This document shows positions 57,260-64,000 of a stretch of DNA of 64,000 bases, in pieces. Source of the stretch: Methylobacterium durans (GTDB lineage Bacteria > Pseudomonadota > Alphaproteobacteria > Rhizobiales > Beijerinckiaceae); assembly GCF_003173715.1 (NCBI RefSeq), contig NZ_CP029550.1, forward strand, positions 6,216,001 to 6,280,000. The letters are read 5' to 3'. The notes below the pieces were generated by a model. It was not told the DNA's origin. It searched no databases and saw only the letters and a program-made list of their open reading frames with translations. Numbering within the stretch: position 1 is the first letter of the stretch; each line of letters opens with the position of its first letter. Both the position numbers and the translations under genes were made by a program.

Positions 57260-57287
57260 AATTGCCGGACCGCGCCATTCTCCTAGC
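57260..57287 (+). promoter_or_regulatory. Candidate promoter of the first carotenoid gene
   Basis: TTGCCG, a 16-base spacer and TAGCTT. The same -10 box and identical spacing occur before the second carotenoid desaturase gene (61661-61688), which supports both. It lies about 100 bases before the start codon. Confidence 0.5.
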
Positions 57288-57386
57288 TTGAACAGTCCAG
57301 CTTGGCCGGAAGTCGCACGGGGCGCCCGTTCGCGGGCGGCGGCATTCGGCCGGGAGGAGATCCGCACCGGCGGGGAGGTTCGAGCG

Positions 57387-58978
57387 TTGCTGCAGTCACG
57401 TGACGGCCTTCGGACCCTGTCCGGACGCCGGGTGGTCATTGTCGGTGCCGGTCCCGGCGGATTGGCGACGGCTCTTCTGCTGGCCCGAGCCGGCATCCAC
57501 GTCACCCTGTTCGAGAGGGACGAGGCGGTCGGCGGCCGCACGAAGACCGTCGAGGCGCCCGGCGGCTACCGATTCGACATCGGCCCGACCTTCTTCCTCT
57601 ATCCCCAGATCCTGGCCGACATCTTCGCCTCCTGCGGCGAGCAGCTGGAGGACCACGTCCGGCTGGAGCGCCTCGACCCGCAATACCACCTCGTCTTCGA
57701 GGGCGAGGGGGGCATCTCCGGCGAGATTCGCGCCACCGCCGACATGGACCGGCTCGAGGCCGAGATCGCCCGGATCGCGCCGGACGATGCGAAGAACGTC
57801 CGGCGCTTCTTCGCCGACAACCGGACCAAGTTGAAGTTCTTCAAGCCGGTGCTGGAGCAGGCCTTCCACCGCTTCCGCAGCATGGCTTCGCCCGCGATGC
57901 TCGCGGCCCTCCCCTACCTGCATCCCGGCCGCAGCGTCGACCGCGACCTGCAGCGCTACTTCGCCGACCCGCGGGTGCGCCTCGCCTTCTCGTTCCAGAC
58001 CAAGTACCTCGGGATGTCGCCCTTCCGCTGCCCGAGCCTGTTCACAATCCTCTCGTTCCTCGAGTACGAGCACGGGGTCTACCACCCGGTCGGCGGCTGC
58101 GGCGCGGTCTCCGAGGCGATGGCGGGGCTCGCCCGCCGCATGGGCGTGGACATCCGGCTCGGAACCGGCGTCGACCGGGTCCTGTTCGAGGGCAAGCGGG
58201 CCTGCGGAGTGGTGGCGGGGACCGAGACGCTGCGGGCCGACGCCGTCGTCATCAATGGCGACTTCGCCCGTGCCGTGCCGGCCCTGGTGCCGGAGGCGCA
58301 CCGGCCGCGCTGGCGCGACGCGAAGGTCGCCAAGGCCCGCCTCTCCTGCTCGACCTTCATGCTCTATCTCGGGATCGAGGGGCGGATGCCGCCCGGCCTC
58401 GGGCACCACACGATCCTGCTCGCCAGGGACTATGCCCGCAACATCCGCGAGGTCTCGGAGGGCACCCTGCCGCTCGAGCCCTCGGTCTACGTCCAGCATG
58501 CGGGCTTCACGGACGGGGGGATGGCGCCCCCGGCCACACCGCCCTCTACGTGCTGGTGCCGGTGCCGAACCTGAAGGCCGGGATCGACTGGGAGGCGGCT
58601 CGCCCGCGCTATCGGGCGCTGGTGCTGGAGCGCCTCAAGCTCCTGGGCCTCGACGATCTCGAATCGCGCATCCGTTACGAGCGCATCGTCGATCCGACCG
58701 GCTGGCGGGATGATTTCGCGGTCCATGAGGGAGCCACCTTCAACCTCGCCCACGACCTGATGCAGATGCTCTACTTCCGGCCCCACAACCGCTTCGGGCC
58801 GGGCCTCTACCTCGTGGGCGGCGGCACCCATCCGGGCTCGGGGCTCCCGGTGATCTACGAGGGCGCCCGCATCTCCGCCCGCCTCCTCATCGAGGAACTC
58901 GCCGGCGCCCGCCTGCCCGCGGGCGAGGCCGGGATGCCGGAGACGGCTCCGCTCGCGGCCGGCGGCGAGGCCACGTGA
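57387..58978 (+). pseudogene. Carotenoid desaturase/oxidase family (CrtN/CrtP/CrtD type), one-base frameshift
   Basis: An FAD-dependent carotenoid-modifying enzyme. It opens GRRVVIVGAGPGGLATALLL (dinucleotide-binding motif), with ERDEAVGGRTKTVEAPGGYR, FDIGPTFFLYPQILADIF and YHPVGGCGAVSEAM, and the C-terminal FAD contact GLYLVGGGTHPGSGLPVIYE. One C is missing at CCCCC 58527-58531. Restoring it gives 530 residues with HTALYVLVPVPNLKAGIDW. The start is the TTG at 57387 behind GGGGAGG. Among the group it resembles the CrtP/CrtNb branch that oxidises C30 carotenoid ends, but this is a weak discrimination. It is followed by DUF2141 and the ABC exporter. Confidence 0.85.
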
Positions 58979-59400
58979 GACGCCCCCTTCTCGTCCTCGC
59001 GGCCTGCCTCGCCGCCGCGACGCCGTCCCGCGCTGCGACCGTCGAGGTGGAGGTCGACGGGATCGAGGCGGGCGGCGGCGCGGTCTATGTGGCGCTCTGC
59101 CAGGGCGGCCTGTCCGAGGCGGCCTGCCAGGACGGGGAGAGGGCGCGTGCATCGGGCGGCCGCCAGCGCTTCGTCCTGCGGGACGTCGCGCCCGGCACCT
59201 ACGCGCTGGCGGCCTTCCAGGACATGAACGGCAACGGCCGCCTCGACCGGACGCCGCTCGGCCTGCCGCTCGAGCCCTACGGCTTCTCGGGCGAGGGCGG
59301 CCGCATCGCGCGGCCGGATTTCGCCCGCGCCGCATTCCCCGTGCGCGAGCCCGGTCTCGCGATCCGGGTGCGCCTCACGCGCGCCCTGCCGCCGCGCTGA
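58975..59400 (+). CDS. DUF2141 exported protein
   Basis: A 141-residue protein with a signal peptide ([20 protein letters not shown]) and the DUF2141 domain: [55 protein letters not shown]. The D-x-N-x-N-G-x-L-D loop resembles a calcium-binding loop. GTG start overlaps the preceding gene by GTGA, so it is translated with the carotenoid gene. Periplasmic, function unknown; its fixed position beside carotenoid genes suggests a supporting role in pigment placement or handling. Confidence 0.88.
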   Translation: MRRPLLVLAACLAAATPSRAATVEVEVDGIEAGGGAVYVALCQGGLSEAACQDGERARASGGRQRFVLRDVAPGTYALAAFQDMNGNGRLDRTPLGLPLEPYGFSGEGGRIARPDFARAAFPVREPGLAIRVRLTRALPPR

Positions 59401-59408
59401 GCCGCGCG

Positions 59409-60434
59409 ATGGCGTGCGAGCCGAGGCCCGATCCGGCCGTCCCGATGGTGGAGGTTGCGGGCGCAACGCTCACGCTCGGCGGGATCCGGATTCTCGACCG
59501 CGTCGACCTTGCGCTCGCCCCGCGCGAGATCCTGGCGCTGCTCGGGCCGAACGGTGCCGGCAAATCCTCGCTGATGCGGCTCGTGGCCGGCCGCCTCGTT
59601 CCCGATTCGGGCACGGTGCGCGTCGGCGGGGCCGATCCGTTCCGGCGCGGCGCGGCGCGGCGCACCATCGGCTGGGTGCCCCAGGAGATCGCCCTCTACC
59701 CACGCCTCACGGTCGCCGAGAACCTGAGCGTCTTCGCCGACCTGATCGGCCTGCCGCGCCGCGCGCGCGCCGCGTCGGTGACGCGCGCCCTCGACCGGAC
59801 CGGTACCGGCGAGGTGGCGGGCCGCCCGGTCGGGCAGCTCTCCGGCGGCTACCAGCGCAGGGTCAACATCGCCGCGAGCCTCCTCGGCGAGCCCCGCCTC
59901 ATCCTCCTCGACGAGCCGACGCAGGGGGTCGACCTTGCCGCGCGCACCGCCATCCACGCGCTCCTCGGGCGCCTGCGGTCCGAGGGCGCGGGCATCCTGA
60001 TCGCCACCCACGATTTCGCCGAGGCCGAGCGCCTTGCCGACCGGGTCGCCTTCGTCGGGAGCGGCCGGATCGTCCGGGAGGGCCCGCTGCCCGCGATGCT
60101 GGCGCGGATCCGCTCCAGCCCGCCCCTTCACGAGGTGGCGCTGACCGAGGTTCCCGACCGGGCCGCCGAGGCGGCCCTGCGGCGCGCGGGCTTCGTGCCG
60201 GCGGAGGCCGGAATCGCCGACGCGGCGCCCGCCCTCGTCTGGCGGGCGGCGATGCGCGTCGGCCACAGCCTCGACGGGGCGGCGCTTCTCGGACGCCTGC
60301 GGGGCCAGGGCGTGCCGGCCGGCGAGGTCCGGGTGCGGGCTCCGGGACTGGAGGCGCTCTACCGCGAGGCGCTGGAGCCCGCGGCGCCCGTTCAGGCCCC
60401 GAGTCTGCCGTGCATCGCGAGGGCGGCCCGGTGA
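59409..60434 (+). CDS. ABC exporter ATP-binding protein (ABC-2 class)
   Basis: A 341-residue ATPase: Walker [20 protein letters not shown]-loop [20 protein letters not shown], signature [20 protein letters not shown] and Walker [20 protein letters not shown], with [16 protein letters not shown]-terminal region of about 100 residues follows the nucleotide-binding domain, as in lipid or drug ABC-2 exporters. It is 8 bases behind DUF2141, and its stop overlaps the permease start by GTGA. Confidence 0.93.
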   Translation: MACEPRPDPAVPMVEVAGATLTLGGIRILDRVDLALAPREILALLGPNGAGKSSLMRLVAGRLVPDSGTVRVGGADPFRRGAARRTIGWVPQEIALYPRLTVAENLSVFADLIGLPRRARAASVTRALDRTGTGEVAGRPVGQLSGGYQRRVNIAASLLGEPRLILLDEPTQGVDLAARTAIHALLGRLRSEGAGILIATHDFAEAERLADRVAFVGSGRIVREGPLPAMLARIRSSPPLHEVALTEVPDRAAEAALRRAGFVPAEAGIADAAPALVWRAAMRVGHSLDGAALLGRLRGQGVPAGEVRVRAPGLEALYREALEPAAPVQAPSLPCIARAAR

Positions 60435-61636
60435 TCGGCGCCGCCTTCCGCGTGATGGCGCTGAGCCTGCTGCGCGACCGCGCCGCCCTCGTCATGGCCT
60501 TCGTGCTGCCGACCGTGATCTTCTCGATCTTCGCCGCGATCTTCTCCGGCGCCATCGGCGACCGCATCCGCATCCATCTCGGCCTCGCCGACCTCGCCGG
60601 CACGCCGACGACCGAGCGCCTGGTCGCCGCCCTCGCGGCCGACCCGAGCCTGCGCGTCGAGCGCCTGCCCGTCGCCAGCGTCGCGGAGGCGGTGAAGGCC
60701 GTGCGTCGCGGCGCGGTCGATGTCGCCCTGGTGCTGCGCGCCGACCTCGCCGCCTCGCCCGCAGGGGGCCCGTCGCCCGTGCAGCCCGTCGTGCTCGTCG
60801 AGAACCCGTCGAAGGCGCTCGCGACGCCGATCGCGCTCGGCCAGCTTCAGCGCGTCCTCAACGATGCCCTGCCGGACGTCGTGCTCTCCCGGATCGTCGC
60901 GGACGTGGAGCGCAGCGGCAAGATCGGCCCGGACGAGCGCGCCTTCCTCGATCAGGCCTTCGCCGAGCAGCGCGCCAAGAAGGAGCCGTTCTCCTTCGCG
61001 TCCCTCGTCGAGCGGCAGAGCACGGCCTTGGGCCGGGCGAACGAGCGCGTCGCCTATTACGCCGGCGCCATCACCGCCGTCTTCCTGCTGTTCGCCGCCA
61101 TGCAGGGGGCGATGACGCTCCTCGACGAGCGCCAATCCGGCCTCGCCGACCGGCTGACGGCCGCGCCCGGCGGGCTCCCCGTGATCGTGCTCGGCAAGTT
61201 CGGATTCCTGACCCTGCAGGGACTTCTGCAGGCTGGGCTGATCTTCGCCGCCGCCGCCCTCCTCTACGGTGTCGAGATCGGCCCGCACTGGGGGCCCTGG
61301 CTCGCGACCTCGCTGCTCGTCTCGGCGATGGCGGCGGGTCTCGCGCTCGCAGCCTGCGCGGCCGCTGCGACCCGCCAGCAGGCGCACCTCGCCGCGACCT
61401 TCGGCGTGCTCCTCCTCTCCGCGATCGGCGGCAGCATGGTGCCCCGCTTCCTGATGCCGCCCTGGTTGCAGGAGGCCGGTTGGTTCACCCCGAACGCCTG
61501 GGCGATCGAGGCCTACCAGGGGGCGCTGGGCGAGGGCGCGCGCGCGGCGCTGCCGGCCTGGGCGGTGCTGGGCAGCGTCGCGGCTGCGGGGCTGGGCCTC
61601 GCACTCGTGCTGGTCTCGCGGAAGACCGTCGCATGA
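60431..61636 (+). CDS. ABC-2 type exporter permease
   Basis: A 401-residue permease from GTG 60431. It has an N-terminal helix ([20 protein letters not shown]), a large periplasmic loop (residues 50-220), and a five-helix bundle at the end ([74 protein letters not shown], and [20 protein letters not shown] followed by [14 protein letters not shown]). This is the YhgE/DrrB-like layout. In its carotenoid context it may move an isoprenoid or lipid across the inner membrane. It is 99 bases before the next desaturase. Confidence 0.92.
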   Translation: MIGAAFRVMALSLLRDRAALVMAFVLPTVIFSIFAAIFSGAIGDRIRIHLGLADLAGTPTTERLVAALAADPSLRVERLPVASVAEAVKAVRRGAVDVALVLRADLAASPAGGPSPVQPVVLVENPSKALATPIALGQLQRVLNDALPDVVLSRIVADVERSGKIGPDERAFLDQAFAEQRAKKEPFSFASLVERQSTALGRANERVAYYAGAITAVFLLFAAMQGAMTLLDERQSGLADRLTAAPGGLPVIVLGKFGFLTLQGLLQAGLIFAAAALLYGVEIGPHWGPWLATSLLVSAMAAGLALAACAAAATRQQAHLAATFGVLLLSAIGGSMVPRFLMPPWLQEAGWFTPNAWAIEAYQGALGEGARAALPAWAVLGSVAAAGLGLALVLVSRKTVA

Positions 61637-61660
61637 GCGCGCGCGCGACCTGCCACCGCG

Positions 61661-61688
61661 TTGACCGATGCCGACCTCCGACTAGCTT
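61661..61688 (+). promoter_or_regulatory. Candidate promoter of the second carotenoid gene
   Basis: TTGACC, a 16-base spacer and TAGCTT, with a leader of about 45 bases to the ATG. The -10 and spacing equal those at 57260-57287. Confidence 0.5.
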
Positions 61689-61735
61689 TGCAACGGGGAT
61701 GCGGCCGACGCCGTGTCCCGAGGAGTGACAACGAC

Positions 61736-63261
61736 ATGCAGTCCGGTTCCTCGGTCGCCGTCATCGGCTCGGGTCTCGGCGGGCTCGCGGCGGCCTGCGT
61801 GAGCGCCGCCCGCGGGCACCGCGTCACCCTCTACGACAAGAACGACTGGCTCGGCGGCAAGGCCGCGGTGCTGCATGAAGGCGGCTTCCGGTTCGACATG
61901 GGACCGACCATCCTGACCGTGCCCCGGGTGCTGGAGCGCATCTTCGCCGAGGCCGGGCGCAACGTGCACGACTATCTCGACCTGCGCCGCCTCGATCCGC
62001 AATGGCGCTGCTTCTTCGACGACGGCACCCGCATCGACCTGATGCAGGATGTCGAGCGGATGGCCGCCGACATGGACCGCTTCGTCCCGGCGCCGGGGCC
62101 GGCGAGGGCTACAAGCGCTTTATCGGCATCTCCGAGCACCTGCACGACGTCTCGAACCGGTTCTTCTTCTGGAAGCCGGTGGAGGATCTGTTCGACACGA
62201 TCAACATCCGGGCGAACCTCAACCCCGGTACGCTCCGCGACGTTCTGAGCCTGCGCATGCACGCCTCGGTGGCGAGCACCATCCGCGGCAAGGTGAAGGA
62301 CGCGCGCCTCGCCCAGATGCTCGATCATTTCGTGCAGTATGTCGGCTCCTCGCCCTACGGCGCGCCGGCCGTCCTCTGCGCCATCGCCCACATGCAGACG
62401 GCGGAAGGGGTCTGGTACCCGATGGGCGGCACCCGCGCGGTGGCCGAGGCGCTGGCCAGGCTCGCGGAGGAACTCGGCGCGACGCTCAAGCCCGCCACCG
62501 AGGTGACGGGGCTCGCGGTCGAGAACGGGGCGGTCACGGGCCTTCGCACGCAGGAGGGCCACGCCCCCTTCGATGCCGTGATTTCGAACATGGATTCGGT
62601 GCGCACCTACCGGGAACTCGTCGGCGGCGAGGTCGGCAGGTCCTACGAGAAGAAGAGCTTCGAGCCCGCCTGCTCCGGCGTGGTCCTCTATCTCGGCCTG
62701 AACAGGCGCTACGAGCACCTGAACCACCACGATTTCGTCTTCTCCCGCGACCCCGAGGAGGAGTTCGACTTCATCTACAACAAGGGGGAGCCCGCCCCCG
62801 ACCCGACCGCCTACCTCGCGGCCCCCTCCTCCACCGACCCGTCGGTGGCGCCCGACGGCGGCGAGGCTCTCTACGTCCTCGTCCACACGCCCTATCTGCG
62901 ACCGCACCACGACTGGTCGACGATGTTCCCGGCCTACCGGCGCACCATCCTCGACAAGCTCAAGCGCACCGCGCACATGCCGGACCTCGAGGAGCGGATC
63001 GTGGTCGAGCGCCATCTCACGCCGCAGGACATCCACGAGCGCTACAAGGTCCTGAACGGCGCGATCTACGGGCTCGCCAGCCACGGCCGGGTGATGGGCG
63101 CCTTCAAGCCCGGCAACCGCTCGCGGCAGGTGCGCGGCCTTTATCTCGCCGGCGGCGCGGCCCATCCGGGGCCCGGCATGCCGATGGTGATGATGTCGGG
63201 CTGGATCGCCGCCGACGCCCACGACGCGGATGCCCGCGGCGAGGTCCGCAAATCCGCCTGA
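61736..63261 (+). pseudogene. Carotenoid desaturase (CrtN/CrtI type), one-base frameshift
   Basis: FAD-dependent desaturase starting at ATG 61736. Signatures: SVAVIGSGLGGLAAACVSAA, YDKNDWLGGKAAVLHEGGFR, FDMGPTILTVPRVLERIF, GVWYPMGGTRAVAEALARLA and the C-terminal GLYLAGGAAHPGPGMPMVMM. One G is missing at GGGG 62095-62098; restoring it joins PAPGAGEGYKRFIGISEHLH and yields a 508-residue protein of normal length. The FAD and substrate motifs are intact, so the gene is likely functional in the organism. It should introduce double bonds into dehydrosqualene or phytoene. The C30 route is inferred from what is known of Methylobacterium pigments. Confidence 0.88.
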
Positions 63262-63331
63262 GCCGCCCGTGAACCCGCCCGCGCCCGGCCGGTTGAACCC
63301 GGAGGGCGGCGGAGAGCCCCGAGGCGAGAGC

Positions 63332-64000
63332 GTGCCCGACGCGTCGAACGAATCCCTGAAGCCAGCGCGCCGCGGCCCCCCCGAGCCCGGCCCGGTCTCG
63401 CCCCTCCTGTGGCGGTTCATGGTCTCCTATTTCGACCGCTTCCTGCGTCGTAACCTCAATGCCCTCCGTCTTGCCCGCTGGGGCAGGCCGGAAGGGCTGG
63501 CGCATCCCGGCCCGATCGTCGTCTACTGCAACCATCCCGCCTGGTGGGATGCGGCCACCCTGATCCTGCTGGGTGCCCGGCTCTTCCCGGGGCGCATCCA
63601 TCATGCCCCGTTCGATGCGGACGCGCTGGAGCGCTACACCGTCTTCCGCCGCATGGGCGCCTTCGCCGTCGACCTCGAGACGGGCCGCGGGGCGGCGCAG
63701 TTCCTCAGGGCCTCCCGGGCGATCCTGGGCCGGCCCGGACGCATGCTGTGGATCACCGCGCAGGGGCGCTTCGCCGATGTCCGGGCCCGGCCGCTGGCCC
63801 TTCGCCCCGGCGTGGCGCGGCTGCCCGAGATCGCGCCCGACGCCCTGGTCCTGCCGCTCGCCCTCGAATACGCCTTCTGGGAGGAGCGCGGGGCCGAGGC
63901 CTTCGCCGCCTTCGGGACCCCGATCCCGGCCGCGGACCTCCTCGCCCTGCCCCGGCCCGAGCGCCTCGCGCGGCTCGAGGCCGAACTGACGGCGACCCTC
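63332..64000 (+). CDS. PlsC-type acyltransferase, 5' part (runs off the window)
   Basis: The first 223 residues of a glycerolipid-type acyltransferase. The H-x4-D motif reads NHPAWWDAA, followed by RRMGAFAVDLETGRGAAQFL and ITAQGRFADVRARPLALRP (the motif III region). It starts with GTG at 63332; an in-frame ATG at 63419 also lies before the conserved part. It directly follows the carotenoid desaturase by 70 bases, which suits the acylation of a pigment head group as by CrtO, or a general lipid role. Confidence 0.85.
   Translation, partial: MPDASNESLKPARRGPPEPGPVSPLLWRFMVSYFDRFLRRNLNALRLARWGRPEGLAHPGPIVVYCNHPAWWDAATLILLGARLFPGRIHHAPFDADALERYTVFRRMGAFAVDLETGRGAAQFLRASRAILGRPGRMLWITAQGRFADVRARPLALRPGVARLPEIAPDALVLPLALEYAFWEERGAEAFAAFGTPIPAADLLALPRPERLARLEAELTATL

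Overview
The window is about 70% GC chromosomal DNA from an alphaproteobacterium of the Hyphomicrobiales (Rhizobiales), most probably Methylobacterium/Methylorubrum. This rests on three things. The gene order erpA-dgt-thioesterase-argS-SPOR-nagZ-tatABC-serS-surE-pcm-LysM/M23 followed by yajC-secD-secF is typical of this order. There is a non-phytoene-type (apparently C30) carotenoid locus of the kind found in pink methylotrophs. Short high-GC palindromic intergenic repeats are also present. Species assignment is inference; no marker gene was compared with a database.

Layout. 1-4.1 kb: tgt and queA (queuosine), a CDF metal exporter, lipB and a lone FliN-type SpoA protein. 4.3-6.6 kb: tRNA-Leu(GAG) followed by a markedly AT-richer patch carrying a DUF4214 protein with inverted repeats before and hairpins after it. 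6.8-9.0 kb: small lineage-type proteins and a DUF488 protein. 9.2-16.3 kb: a GH25 lipoprotein, a Crp/Fnr regulator with a palindrome in front of it, a GAF/PAS HWE histidine kinase and a NIT-domain chemoreceptor. 16.8-19.9 kb: uvrA. 20.4-24.8 kb: an outer-membrane-like protein, a fasciclin protein convergent with an anti-sigma/ECF sigma pair, and a PDZ protease-fold protein that has lost its catalytic triad. 24.9-29.6 kb: a FUSC protein, trmFO, a GNAT and lldP. 29.7-34.1 kb: yajC-secD-secF followed by homologues of two mitochondrial complex I assembly factors (NDUFAF3-like and NDUFAF6-like). 34.3-48.4 kb: the conserved housekeeping block. 48.6-57.3 kb: a large secreted protein, a NitT/TauT-type ABC importer, pterin dehydratase, phosphoesterase, a second CDF-like protein, a MaoC hydratase and a SpoU methyltransferase. 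57.4-64.0 kb: a carotenoid locus with two FAD desaturase/oxidase genes flanking a DUF2141 protein and an ABC-2 exporter, then an acyltransferase cut by the window edge.

The most important technical observation is that nine otherwise well-conserved genes (queA, the HWE kinase, the NDUFAF3-like gene, the LysM/M23 gene, surE, nagZ, the SPOR gene and both carotenoid desaturases) each carry exactly one apparent one-base deletion, every time next to a G or C run. Restoring one base gives an intact full-length frame in every case. This pattern points to systematic homopolymer base-calling error rather than gene decay. A tenth broken frame (the FUSC gene) is different: it has a tandem 7-bp duplication.

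The best candidate for an under-described system is the carotenoid locus. Two desaturase-family genes share a look-alike promoter (16-bp spacer, TAGCTT -10) and enclose an ABC-2 transporter and a small secreted protein, suggesting coupled synthesis and membrane delivery of a carotenoid.
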